Of a DNA stretch of 41,120 nt, positions 33,411-41,120 are shown one piece after another (positions within the stretch are counted from its first letter, which is position 1; each line of letters begins with the position of its first letter). The notes under the pieces were generated by a model that ran no database searches, was not told where the DNA came from, and saw only the letters and a program-made list of their open reading frames with translations. The translations under genes were made by a program, and so were the position numbers. This DNA is from an uncultured Lachnospiraceae bacterium (GTDB lineage: Bacteria > Bacillota > Clostridia > Lachnospirales > Lachnospiraceae). The DNA is taken from positions 1 to 41,120 of the forward strand of contig ONHZ01000042.1 of the NCBI GenBank assembly GCA_900317755.1. The letters are read 5' to 3'.

Positions 33411-33767
33411 ATGACTGATAAGGAAATTATCGAGGGAATTGAGAATTCCCAGAAGAAGCAGGAAGCTCCTGAATTCAACGTTGGTGATACAGTTCGTGTC
33501 TCAGCAAAGATCAAGGAAGGCAACCGTGAAAGAATCCAGGTATTCGAAGGAATAGTCCTTAAGATTCAGGGCGGCGGAGACAGAACGACATTTACAGTTC
33601 GTAAGCTCTCAAACGGCATCGGTGTCGAGAAGACATGGCCGCTTCACAGCCCTAATGTTGACAAGGTTGAAGTTGTCCGCAAAGGTAAAGTCAGAAGAGC
33701 AAAGCTTTATTATCTTCGTGACAGAGTCGGCAGGAAGGCTTCAAAGGTCAAGGAACAGGTTCAGTAA
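33411..33767 (+). CDS. rplS: 50S ribosomal protein L19
   Basis: The 118-residue product has [34 protein letters not shown] and the C-terminal [15 protein letters not shown] of L19, which sits at the subunit interface. The ATG is five bases after GGAGG (33401-33405). A longer frame from 33252 is open by chance, but the extra part has no L19 similarity and contains the promoter. A terminator-like hairpin follows. Confidence 0.96.
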   Translation: MTDKEIIEGIENSQKKQEAPEFNVGDTVRVSAKIKEGNRERIQVFEGIVLKIQGGGDRTTFTVRKLSNGIGVEKTWPLHSPNVDKVEVVRKGKVRRAKLYYLRDRVGRKASKVKEQVQ

Positions 33768-33774
33768 TTTTAAG

Positions 33775-33803
33775 GGGCAGCCGGCAGGCTGCCCTTTCTC
33801 TTT
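33775..33803 (+). terminator. Intrinsic terminator after rplS
   Basis: GGGCAGCC (33775-33782) and GGCTGCCC (33787-33794) form a perfect eight-pair stem with a four-base loop, followed by TTTCTCTTT. The U-tract is interrupted, so read-through to lepB is likely. Confidence 0.75.
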
Positions 33804-33809
33804 ATACTT

Positions 33810-34397
33810 ATGAAATTTACTTTAAAGCGGGACGGCCTCAATTTCAGGCGCCGCCGCCGGAAACTTGAAAAACCTAAGGTCATCAGATTTGTCATTTTAC
33901 TAAGTGAGTTTGTTGCAGTGATTGCGCTTTCGTATTTTGTTTCCTATTCCTTCGGATACAGGATCGAGATGAACGGCGATTCGATGGAGACGAATTTTTC
34001 CCAGGGCGATCAGCTGCTCGTAAACAGGCTGATCTATCATGTGCGAACGCCAAAAAAGGGCGACATTATCGTTTTTTACCCTTCAGGAAATTCCTTTGGC
34101 AATTATTCTGTCAAGCGCGTGGTTGGATTGCCCGGCGACAAGATCATCATAAAGGATAATATTCTTTATATTAATGATACGGCTTACAAGACTTCGACGA
34201 TCGATGACAACATAAAGGATGCCGGGCTGTTTAGCACCGAGGGCACGGTTCCAAAGGGACAGTATTTTGTCATCGGAGACAATATTAACCATTCCGAGGA
34301 CAGCCGATTCTCTTCAATTGGAACAGTCAAGAAATCAGAGATTCTTGGAAAAATATGGTGGAATGCGACGTTTCCGAGAGTCGGTGTGGTGCAGTAG
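33810..34397 (+). CDS. lepB: Signal peptidase I (first copy)
   Basis: Removes signal peptides from exported proteins at the outer face of the membrane. A basic N-terminus (FRRRRRKLEKPK) precedes one membrane segment (about 25-45). MNGDSMETNF holds the nucleophile Ser58, and SVKRVVGLPGDK the general base Lys102. GDNINHSEDSRF is the third conserved box, with N in place of the usual R after GDN. Length is 195 residues. The start is within 16 bases of the rplS terminator. A second signal peptidase gene lies after rbgA. Confidence 0.92.
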   Translation: MKFTLKRDGLNFRRRRRKLEKPKVIRFVILLSEFVAVIALSYFVSYSFGYRIEMNGDSMETNFSQGDQLLVNRLIYHVRTPKKGDIIVFYPSGNSFGNYSVKRVVGLPGDKIIIKDNILYINDTAYKTSTIDDNIKDAGLFSTEGTVPKGQYFVIGDNINHSEDSRFSSIGTVKKSEILGKIWWNATFPRVGVVQ

Positions 34398-34466
34398 AAA
34401 ATCCACTTCATATTAGCGGCAGCATTTGCTGAACAATGATAATTATGCTTTCTGAATAGGAATAAT

Positions 34467-35312
34467 ATGCAGAATACATTTTACCCGGGACATATGAAAA
34501 AGTCCCTTGAAAAGATAAAAGAAGATATCAAGGCTGTTGATCTGGTGCTGGAGCTTCATGATGCAAGAATTCCCATCCTGAGCACACCAGACAGGGCTAT
34601 TTCAAATACCGGTTCAAAGCCAAGGCTTATTATCTTAAACAAGGCTGACCTTGCAGATGAGAAAGTGACAAATGAGTTCCTAAATTATTTTGCCGAAAAT
34701 GGACAGAATGCGATTGCCCTTTCTTCAAATGACAAATCAATGAAGAGTAAGGTTTCAGCAGCCATTACAAAGGCTACAGCTGCAAAGAGGGAGCGGGATT
34801 TGAGGCGCGGTATAAAGAATTCTTCAGTCAAGGTGATGGCAATCGGGATTCCAAATGTAGGAAAGTCGACATTCCTTAATTCCCTTATGGGACGATCTTC
34901 ACTTAAAACCGGAAACAAGCCTGGCGTTACCCGTGGAAACCAGTGGGTGAACAGCGGAAAGGGGCTTTATGTGCTTGACACAGCTGGGATTCTGGAGCCT
35001 TCCTATTCTACGGATGAGGATTTCTACAGGCTTGCTATTACTGGTGCAGTTCCGCTTGAAAATGTCGATCCGGACAAGCTGCTTGAATTTTCTTTATCTT
35101 ATCTTAAAGAGAATTATCCAGGACTCATCAGGGAAAGGTACGGAGTCGAAGACGATAATGCACCTGACCAGATTATTTATGACTTTGCAGATGCAAAGAA
35201 TCTTAAGAAACAGGACGGGGAGCCGGATATCAATCGTGCGGTGACATTAATGATCAATGATTTGAAATCCGGGAAATTTGGACGTATAACATGGGAAAGA
35301 ACAGAGAAGTAA
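34467..35312 (+). CDS. rbgA: Ribosome biogenesis GTPase RbgA (YlqF)
   Basis: A circularly permuted GTPase that finishes 50S assembly. The G4 motif LNKADL comes first, then G1 GIPNVGKSTFLN, the switch G3 DTAG (in LDTAGILEP). The N-terminal QNTFYPGHMKKSLEKIK is the YlqF signature. Length of 281 residues fits. TAGGAA precedes the ATG. Its 3' end overlaps the second lepB by 22 bases. The 69-base gap before it contains ATATTAGCGGC, also found at 36567-36577. Confidence 0.95.
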   Translation: MQNTFYPGHMKKSLEKIKEDIKAVDLVLELHDARIPILSTPDRAISNTGSKPRLIILNKADLADEKVTNEFLNYFAENGQNAIALSSNDKSMKSKVSAAITKATAAKRERDLRRGIKNSSVKVMAIGIPNVGKSTFLNSLMGRSSLKTGNKPGVTRGNQWVNSGKGLYVLDTAGILEPSYSTDEDFYRLAITGAVPLENVDPDKLLEFSLSYLKENYPGLIRERYGVEDDNAPDQIIYDFADAKNLKKQDGEPDINRAVTLMINDLKSGKFGRITWERTEK

Positions 35313-35908
35313 AAGATAAAGACAGTGATGAGGCGACTCCATATACAGCAAAGGATCTGTTTGGACTGATTTTTTATCTTGCTATTATATTTGTCATTAT
35401 TTTCTGTATCATTAAGTTTGTTGGGCAGAGAACAATCGTCGATGGTTCGTCAATGGAGACGACGCTTCAGAATGGTGACAATCTGATCATAGACAAGATC
35501 TCATACAGATTTAAAGATCCAAAGCGGTATGATATTATTGTCTTTCCATACAAGTATCAGAAAAATACAGATTATATCAAGCGGATTATAGGTCTTCCAG
35601 GCGAGACTGTATATATTGATTCAAATGGAAAGATATATATTAATGGAGTCGTTCTGGAAGAGGATTATGGTGCTGCGAAAATAGAAGATGCCGGGATGGC
35701 ATCATCTCCAATTACCCTCGGCGATGACGAATATTTTGTGATGGGGGATAACAGGAATCATTCTGAAGACAGCCGTTTCAGTGATGTAGGCCTTATCAAA
35801 AAAAGCGACATCATCGGGCGTGCATGGGTGCGGATCTATCCATTTAACAGGATATGTACGCTTGGACCGAAACACCACGGTTCTTTTACAGTGAAGTCCT
35901 ACGAGTAA
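35291..35908 (+). CDS. lepB: Signal peptidase I (second copy)
   Basis: A 205-residue signal peptidase I with a charged N-terminus, one membrane segment (about 24-44), VDGSSMETTL with Ser54, DYIKRIIGLPGE with Lys97 and the canonical GDNRNHSEDSRF. It overlaps rbgA by 22 bases, so translation is coupled; the only ribosome binding site candidate is weak. It differs clearly from the first copy, so the pair is not a recent tandem duplicate. They may differ in substrate range. Confidence 0.93.
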   Translation: MGKNREVKDKDSDEATPYTAKDLFGLIFYLAIIFVIIFCIIKFVGQRTIVDGSSMETTLQNGDNLIIDKISYRFKDPKRYDIIVFPYKYQKNTDYIKRIIGLPGETVYIDSNGKIYINGVVLEEDYGAAKIEDAGMASSPITLGDDEYFVMGDNRNHSEDSRFSDVGLIKKSDIIGRAWVRIYPFNRICTLGPKHHGSFTVKSYE

Positions 35909-35911
35909 AAT

Positions 35912-36550
35912 ATGACAGAAGAAAAATTACAAAAAGAGCGTGAACGCTTAAAGGAAATGCACAGGTACGAAGAGAAGTACTATCCTGTGACGAGCCTTAT
36001 TGGAGGAATTGACGAGGCAGGAAGAGGACCACTCTGCGGACCGGTTGTTGCTGCCTGCGTAATCTTACCCAAGGATGCAGAGCTATTATATCTAAATGAT
36101 TCGAAGAAACTCTCCGAAAAAAGAAGAGAGCTGCTTTTTCCAGAAATAAAGGAGAAGGCTGTTTCTTTCGGTGTCGGCATCGTAGAAAATGATGTCATTG
36201 ATGAAATTAATATATTAAATGCGACAAAGCTAGCGATGAAAAAGGCAATTGACTCTATGAGCGTAAGACCAGAACAGCTTCTCATTGATGCAGTTCACCT
36301 TGATGATATCGACATTCCACAGGTTGCTATCATAAAGGGTGATGCGGCATCTGTCTCGATTGCGGCGGCATCTGTCATTGCTAAGGTCACAAGGGACCAT
36401 ATTATGCTCGAGTATGACAAAAAGTACCCGGAATACGGCTTTGCACATCACAAGGGCTATGGCACGAAGGCGCATTATGAGGCATTGAAGAAATACGGCC
36501 TCACGCCTATACACAGGAAGACATTTCTGAAAAATCTTGGTGACCACTGA
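35912..36550 (+). CDS. rnhB: Ribonuclease HII
   Basis: Cuts RNA in RNA-DNA hybrids and removes single ribonucleotides. GGIDEAGRGPLCGPVV carries the first catalytic Asp-Glu pair; LIDAVHLDD and KVTRDHIMLEYD supply the other metal ligands. Length of 212 residues fits. It follows the second lepB by three bases. Confidence 0.95.
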   Translation: MTEEKLQKERERLKEMHRYEEKYYPVTSLIGGIDEAGRGPLCGPVVAACVILPKDAELLYLNDSKKLSEKRRELLFPEIKEKAVSFGVGIVENDVIDEINILNATKLAMKKAIDSMSVRPEQLLIDAVHLDDIDIPQVAIIKGDAASVSIAAASVIAKVTRDHIMLEYDKKYPEYGFAHHKGYGTKAHYEALKKYGLTPIHRKTFLKNLGDH

Positions 36551-36614
36551 GATATTTTCTATATGAATATTAGCGGCTGCTTAAATTTTCAGAGGATTGT
36601 CAGGGAGAGAATTT

Positions 36615-38336
36615 ATGAACATTACCACGCTAGTAAATCAGTATTATAATAATACTCCTTCTGCCGGTTCGAAGGTCTCAAAAAAGGAGAAGGGCGTGGA
36701 GAAGCTGGTTCAGTCTGCAAATATCCTTTCTGAAGGACAGATATTTGAAGGCACGGTGAGCCATGTCAAAGGAAACCGTGTGACACTTTCCCTGTCAAAC
36801 GGGCAGTCCGTTGATGCGAGGCTTACAGGAAAGGTCGATCTTTCAGAAGGCCAGTCCCTATTTTTCGAGGTGAAATCGTCAACTGATACGGAGGTTCAGA
36901 TCCGTCCATTTTCATCTGATGTCACAAATAATCCCACGCTTCTCGATGCGCTTTCGCAGGCAGGTCTCGATGTAAACGAGAAGAATCTTTCAATGGTAAA
37001 CGACATGATGAAAAATTCTCTGCCGATTGATTCTTCTTCATTAAATGAAATGGCGCGGGCACTGATGCTTCATTCAAATGCCGATGTTGAATCAATTCTT
37101 ACTCTTCAGAGAAATAATCTTCCAGTCACCGATAATATGATCGAGCAGCTTCAGAATTTCAAATCTGAACAAAATAGCGTGCTTGACCTCGTAAACGACA
37201 TTTCATCTAGTATTCCGGATGCGCTGTTATCTCAAAATGTCTCAGCAGATGATGCGATGACTTTTCTCACTGAAATCAGTAATATGCTTTCTGACAATGT
37301 ATCCATTTCAGAAAAAGCAGATGTTGACCCTGGTATTATTTCTGAAGAAACAGCAGATGGTCCCAAAATAGCGATAGCTGATGCAGCTGCAAAAGGCACT
37401 GACTCTGCGACGGTTTCAGATGATACAGCGGTCCAGACAGAGAATGTCACATTATCCCTGTTTTCTGAAGAAGCTCTTTCGGAACTGCCTGCAGACAGCA
37501 TATATAGAAACTATGACGAAGAAATGCTTAATAATATCGCGGCTGCTCTGAATGATTTTAAGGACACGGAAAGCGTAAAAAGCCTTCTTGACGAAAACGG
37601 AGTACTTCGTGCTGATGTCTCAAACAAGGACATATATGGTGCACTTTTAAATGCTGTAAAGGAATCTGGAAACGATTCAGCGAAGGCAAATCTTTCAAAA
37701 CTTCTAAAGGCTGACGGTTTCAAGGATCTGATCTCAAGCCTGCTTTCTGACAAATATTCCATGGATCCTGCGAAGCTGAAAGATCCTGAAAATGTAAAGA
37801 ATTTCTTTAAGAAGACAGCGGCAGACATGAGTCTTATGAAGAATATGGCAGATTCAATGTTTCAGACGACTGACAATCCTATAGGAAAGTCTGCAAATCT
37901 GATTCAGAATAACATCAATTTCGTGAATGAAGTGAATCAGAACATTGCCTATATCCAGCTTCCAATCAGGCTTTCCGGGCAGAATTCCACAACAGACCTC
38001 TATGTCTATACGAATAAGAAAAAGGGCAATGCTGAGGATGATGAGGTAAGCGCTTTTCTTCACTTTGACCTCGAGCATTTGGGTTCAACCGACATTTCTG
38101 TAAAGATGCGCATGAAGAACGTCACGACGAAATTCTTCATGGAAGATGACGAGTCCTACGAGCTTATCAAAAATAATATGCACATCCTTGAGAGCAGGCT
38201 GAGGAATCTCGGATATAATGCGAAGATTGACATTGAAAATTCGACAGATAAGCACAATATTGTGACTGATGTGCTGGAGAAGGATATGAATACCGGAAGC
38301 AAGATTTCCAGATATTCATTTGATGTGAGAGCGTAA
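36615..38336 (+). CDS. FliK-like flagellar hook-length control domain protein (YlqG-like)
   Basis: The 573-residue product has a long low-complexity, helix-poor middle rich in Ser, Asp, Asn and Ala. Its C-terminal domain (about 445-570) resembles FliK: IQLPIRLSGQNSTTDLYVY, LHFDLEHLGSTDISVKMRMK and NNMHILESRLRNLGYNAKID. In Bacillus the genes after rnhB (ylqG, ylqH) have the same relation to FliK and FlhB. No other flagellar genes are in the window. GGGAGAG lies five bases before the ATG; an upstream TTG at 36597 is less likely. It overlaps the next gene by one base. Confidence 0.8.
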   Translation: MNITTLVNQYYNNTPSAGSKVSKKEKGVEKLVQSANILSEGQIFEGTVSHVKGNRVTLSLSNGQSVDARLTGKVDLSEGQSLFFEVKSSTDTEVQIRPFSSDVTNNPTLLDALSQAGLDVNEKNLSMVNDMMKNSLPIDSSSLNEMARALMLHSNADVESILTLQRNNLPVTDNMIEQLQNFKSEQNSVLDLVNDISSSIPDALLSQNVSADDAMTFLTEISNMLSDNVSISEKADVDPGIISEETADGPKIAIADAAAKGTDSATVSDDTAVQTENVTLSLFSEEALSELPADSIYRNYDEEMLNNIAAALNDFKDTESVKSLLDENGVLRADVSNKDIYGALLNAVKESGNDSAKANLSKLLKADGFKDLISSLLSDKYSMDPAKLKDPENVKNFFKKTAADMSLMKNMADSMFQTTDNPIGKSANLIQNNINFVNEVNQNIAYIQLPIRLSGQNSTTDLYVYTNKKKGNAEDDEVSAFLHFDLEHLGSTDISVKMRMKNVTTKFFMEDDESYELIKNNMHILESRLRNLGYNAKIDIENSTDKHNIVTDVLEKDMNTGSKISRYSFDVRA

Positions 38337-38641
38337 TGGCAGAGAAAAAGAAGACAGCCGTAGCCCTTTCCTATGAACCAGGAGATGATGCACCGAAGAT
38401 TCTCGCAAGCGGCAAGGGGCATGTGGCAGAAAAGATCATAGAAGAAGCGAAGAAGAATGACGTTCCTTTCTACAAGGATTCTGCGCTCGCCGAGACGCTT
38501 TCCAAGCTTGAAATAGGTGACGAAATCCCGCCTGATCTCTATGAAGTCGTTGCACAGATTCTCGTCTTTGTTGATGGCATGGATAAGGTAAAGGCGAAGC
38601 TGGATAAAAATAAGCCGAAGAAGAAGGGATTTTTCGATTAA
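38336..38641 (+). CDS. FlhB C-terminal-like protein (YlqH/FhlB-like)
   Basis: The 101-residue product matches only the cytoplasmic C-terminal domain of FlhB/YscU export gate proteins: AVALSYEPGDDAPKILASGKG, AKKNDVPFYKDSALAETL and DEIPPDLYEVVAQILVFV. The membrane part and the self-cleaving NPTH motif are absent. In other bacteria such solitary FlhB-like proteins can replace the cleaved FlhB fragment. Its start overlaps the FliK-like stop codon (TAATG), which suggests they act together. Confidence 0.88.
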   Translation: MAEKKKTAVALSYEPGDDAPKILASGKGHVAEKIIEEAKKNDVPFYKDSALAETLSKLEIGDEIPPDLYEVVAQILVFVDGMDKVKAKLDKNKPKKKGFFD

Positions 38642-38652
38642 AGGGGATTTTA

Positions 38653-39003
38653 TTGAATAAGAGGAAAGAAGGCACAAAATACGAGGATGTTGCGGCAGAC
38701 TATATGACGGAAAATGGGTACAGGATTGTCGAGCGTAATTTCCGCTGCCGTATCGGAGAGGTTGACATTATCGCCAGAAAGGGAAATGTCCTTGTCTTCA
38801 CTGAGGTGAAATACCGCACAAACGATGCAAAGGGCGCTCCCGAATACGCGGTGAATTATTACAAGCAGAAGAAGATCACGAAGGTCTGCGATTATTACAG
38901 GATGACGCATCATATTCCTCAGAGTCAGCAGATTCGTTTTGATGTTTGCACTATTATGGGAAATACATTAAAATACTATGAAAATGCATTTCTATATGGA
39001 TAG
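38653..39003 (+). CDS. YraN/UPF0102 family nuclease-fold protein
   Basis: The 116-residue product has the UPF0102 core: GTKYEDVAADYMTENGYRIVER, IGEVDIIARKGNVLVFTEVKYR and the closing QIRFDVCTI. The E-VDII and FTEVKYR elements form the catalytic set of an endonuclease-like (Holliday junction resolvase) fold. The cellular role is not settled. The start is TTG with AAGGGG six bases ahead. It lies between the FlhB-like gene and der. Confidence 0.9.
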   Translation: MNKRKEGTKYEDVAADYMTENGYRIVERNFRCRIGEVDIIARKGNVLVFTEVKYRTNDAKGAPEYAVNYYKQKKITKVCDYYRMTHHIPQSQQIRFDVCTIMGNTLKYYENAFLYG

Positions 39004-39012
39004 GAGATTATT

Positions 39013-40338
39013 TTGGCTAAACCAATTGTTGCAATAGTGGGGCGCCCGAACGTTGGCAAATCCACACTTTTTAATTCAATAGCAGGCGAGCGTATTTCAA
39101 TCGTAAGCGATACGCCTGGCGTGACGCGGGACAGAATCTATTCTGATGTCGAATGGCTTGACCGGAAATTCGTACTCATTGATACCGGCGGTATTGAGCC
39201 GAAGACTTCTGATGCACTTCTCAAGGCGATGCGTGATCAGGCAGAGCTTGCAGTTGAGATGGCAGATGTCATCATATTCCTTACGAATGTAAAGGAAGGC
39301 GTGACGGATTCAGACAGTGATGTTGCAAATATGCTTAGGCGTTCGAAGAAGCCTGTCGTTCTTGTCGTAAACAAGGTCGATTCCTTCGTGAAATCCCAGA
39401 ACGATGTCTATGAATTCTACAATCTTGGCATCGGAGATCCTATCCCAATTTCTGCTGCAAATATGTCCGGACTTGGCGATATGCTTGACAAGGTGATTTC
39501 GTATTTTCCAGAAGACAGCGGCGATGATGAGGAAGATGACACGCCGAAGATTGCTATTATCGGAAAGCCAAATGTAGGAAAATCCTCCCTTGTAAACAGG
39601 CTCTCAGGTCAGAACAGGGTGATTGTTTCAAATATGGCAGGAACTACCCGTGATGCAGTCGACACGATTGTCACCTATGAGGGCAGGAAATATATTCTCA
39701 TCGATACGGCAGGCCTCAGAAGAAAGAGCAAGGTTAAAGAGGACCTCGAATATTACAGCGTGGTTCGCGCAGTTTCTGCTGTTGAGAAAGCCGATGTCAT
39801 ATTCCTGATGATTGATGCTGAGACTGGCGTCACGGAACAGGATGCAAAGATCGCAGGCATCGCCCATGAAAACGGAAAAGGCGTTCTGATTCTTGTGAAT
39901 AAATGGGACCTCATCAAGAAGGACACGAATACCTCGAGAGAATTCGAAAAGAAGATCAGGAACACGCTTTCATTCATGCCTTATGCGGATATTATTTTCA
40001 TCTCTGTTGAAAGCGGACAGCGTGTCACGAAGCTCTTTGACAGGGCAGATGAAATCATGGCAGCGCAGAATATGCGAATCCAGACAGGCGTACTAAATGA
40101 CATCCTCGCAGAAGCCATGGTAATGCAGCAGCCGCCAACAGACAAGGGCAGGGTCTTAAAGATTTACTACATGACAGAAGTTGCCGTAAAGCCGCCGACA
40201 TTCGTGCTCTTTGTAAATGACAAGAAGCTCATGCATTTTTCGTATGTGAGATACATCGAGAACAAGCTCCGCGAGACCTTCGGTTTCAGGGGCACTCCGA
40301 TACGATTCATCATTCGTGAAAGGAACGAAGATAAATGA
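39013..40338 (+). CDS. der: Ribosome biogenesis GTPase Der (EngA)
   Basis: Der has two GTPase domains in tandem and acts in 50S assembly. Domain 1: GRPNVGKSTLFN, DTPGVTRD, DTGG, NKVD. Domain 2: GKPNVGKSSLVN, GTTRDAVDT, DTAGLRR, NKWD. A C-terminal KH-like domain covers about the last 90 residues. An acidic linker (DSGDDEEDDTPK) joins the two GTPases. Length of 441 residues fits. The start is TTG with AGGAG ahead. It overlaps plsY by four bases. Confidence 0.97.
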   Translation: MAKPIVAIVGRPNVGKSTLFNSIAGERISIVSDTPGVTRDRIYSDVEWLDRKFVLIDTGGIEPKTSDALLKAMRDQAELAVEMADVIIFLTNVKEGVTDSDSDVANMLRRSKKPVVLVVNKVDSFVKSQNDVYEFYNLGIGDPIPISAANMSGLGDMLDKVISYFPEDSGDDEEDDTPKIAIIGKPNVGKSSLVNRLSGQNRVIVSNMAGTTRDAVDTIVTYEGRKYILIDTAGLRRKSKVKEDLEYYSVVRAVSAVEKADVIFLMIDAETGVTEQDAKIAGIAHENGKGVLILVNKWDLIKKDTNTSREFEKKIRNTLSFMPYADIIFISVESGQRVTKLFDRADEIMAAQNMRIQTGVLNDILAEAMVMQQPPTDKGRVLKIYYMTEVAVKPPTFVLFVNDKKLMHFSYVRYIENKLRETFGFRGTPIRFIIRERNEDK

Positions 40339-40982
40339 TACTTTATAGATGCATTGCGCTCCTGATTGGATACGCATGCGGGCTTTTTACATTCGGGTAT
40401 ATTGCAGGCAAAGTCACTGGAAATGATCTCACAAAGAAGGGCAGCGGGAATATCGGGGCGACAAATACGCTCCGTATCCTTGGCGTAAAGCCAGCGGTAA
40501 TTGCGCTGATTTCTGATATCCTAAAAGCAATCGTGCCGGCAATCATTTTTTACTTTATTTTCAGAAATATAGTTGATCACGACTCGACGAAAATACTGAC
40601 ACTGTACGCAGCATTCGGCGCAGTACTTGGACATGATTTTCCATTTTACCTGAAGTTTAAAGGCGGCAAAGGAATTGCGACAGATTTTGGCATGTCGCTT
40701 GTTGGCTATCCAATCGAGGCGCCGATACTTATAGCGACATTTTTCATCACGGTATTTATTACGAAGTATGTGTCGCTGAGCTCGATCTTAGCCTGCACTG
40801 CGCTCATCGTGCAGACCATCATTTTTTGTCTTACAGGTGTCGTTGATTACGGGCCGTACCAGTACGAAGCGCTCTTTATCGGCGTCTTCTGTGGTGCAGT
40901 TTCGATCATCAAGCACCATGCAAATATAGGGAGGCTCGTGCACCACACTGAAAGCAAGGTGTCGCTGCACCATAATAAGTAA
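40335..40982 (+). CDS. plsY: Glycerol-3-phosphate acyltransferase PlsY
   Basis: A multi-pass membrane enzyme that transfers an acyl group from acyl-phosphate to glycerol 3-phosphate, starting phospholipid synthesis. KKGSGNIGATNTLR, GHDFPFYLKFKGGKGIAT and the late SIIKHHANIGRL are the three conserved loops. Length is 215 residues. The ATG overlaps the der stop codon. plsX and plsC are not in the window. It is the last gene of the forward cluster. Confidence 0.95.
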   Translation: MILYRCIALLIGYACGLFTFGYIAGKVTGNDLTKKGSGNIGATNTLRILGVKPAVIALISDILKAIVPAIIFYFIFRNIVDHDSTKILTLYAAFGAVLGHDFPFYLKFKGGKGIATDFGMSLVGYPIEAPILIATFFITVFITKYVSLSSILACTALIVQTIIFCLTGVVDYGPYQYEALFIGVFCGAVSIIKHHANIGRLVHHTESKVSLHHNK

Positions 40983-41019
40983 TTTACTACGCTCCCGAAG
41001 ACACAAAACTATCACGAAA

Positions 41020-41115
41020 AAGGCGCCTTCAGCGGTATCGCCACGATATTTGCAAAGCAAAATCGTGGCATGTCGTCAGGGCACATGAGAATGCTGCTAT
41101 GCAGCATAGTGCCCT
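41020..41115. repeat. Dense hairpin region after plsY (element C)
   Basis: AAGGCGCCTT (41020-41029) is a perfect palindrome. GCCACGAT...TTTGC (41040-41053) pairs with GCAAAATCGTGGC (41057-41069), thirteen pairs and one bulge. AGGGCAC (41078-41084) pairs with GTGCCCT (41109-41115), enclosing ATGCTGC-TAT-GCAGCAT (41091-41107). No T-tract follows, so these are not plain terminators, and no gene is seen in the final 138 bases. Confidence 0.55.
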
Positions 41116-41120
41116 TCCTC

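Overview
The window looks like chromosomal DNA of a low-to-moderate GC Firmicute, most likely class Clostridia and probably a Lachnospiraceae-type organism. This is inferred from gene order (ylxM-ffh-rpsP-khpA-rimM-trmD-rplS, rbgA-rnhB with FliK-like and FlhB-like genes, secG-rnr-smpB-ssrA), a CobA-HemD fusion, frequent TTG starts with strong GGAGG-type ribosome binding sites, and a tmRNA tag ending in YALAA. Species cannot be named from the sequence alone.

Region 1 (1-1800) has a small iron-sulfur flavoprotein, a short broken coding remnant and a reverse-strand DUF1275 membrane protein with a divergent promoter region. Region 2 (1810-9450) is one forward cluster. It starts with an unusual fusion of a peptidase E-like (S51) domain to degenerate GGDEF and EAL domains, continues with a HAD phosphatase, then hemA, a precorrin-2 dehydrogenase, hemC and a cobA-hemD fusion, and ends at a strong bidirectional terminator. 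The tetrapyrrole genes lead from glutamyl-tRNA towards uroporphyrinogen III, precorrin-2 and sirohydrochlorin; hemL and hemB are not in the window.

Region 3 (9492-21200) has a reverse-strand PHP phosphatase, then lower glycolysis (gapA, pgk, tpiA, a capA-like gene, gpmI) running into purine synthesis (purC, purF, purB). Two long nested palindromes lie here, upstream of gapA and between pgk and tpiA. Region 4 (21129-24351) holds a decayed GtrII-type glucosyltransferase gene on the reverse strand and an intact DUF6056-type membrane protein. The purB terminator lies inside the 3' end of the decayed gene.

Region 5 (24363-28014) is secG, rnr, smpB and ssrA (protein export, RNA decay, trans-translation). 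A gene for a protein with an ankyrin-like repeat and a C-terminal HPD J-motif follows. Region 6 (29669-40982) is a long forward translation, export and ribosome-assembly cluster: ylxM, ffh, rpsP, khpA, rimM, trmD, rplS, lepB, rbgA, a second lepB, rnhB, FliK-like, FlhB-like, yraN, der, plsY. The ylxM promoter has a perfect -35/-10 pair placed so that transcription should begin at the AUG itself, predicting a leaderless mRNA.

The best candidates for something undescribed are the S51-GGDEF-EAL fusion, the leaderless ylxM start, the multibranched palindromes, the smpB ribosome-binding-site switch and the ankyrin/J-domain protein. No CRISPR array, tRNA, rRNA, phage or complete insertion sequence was seen.
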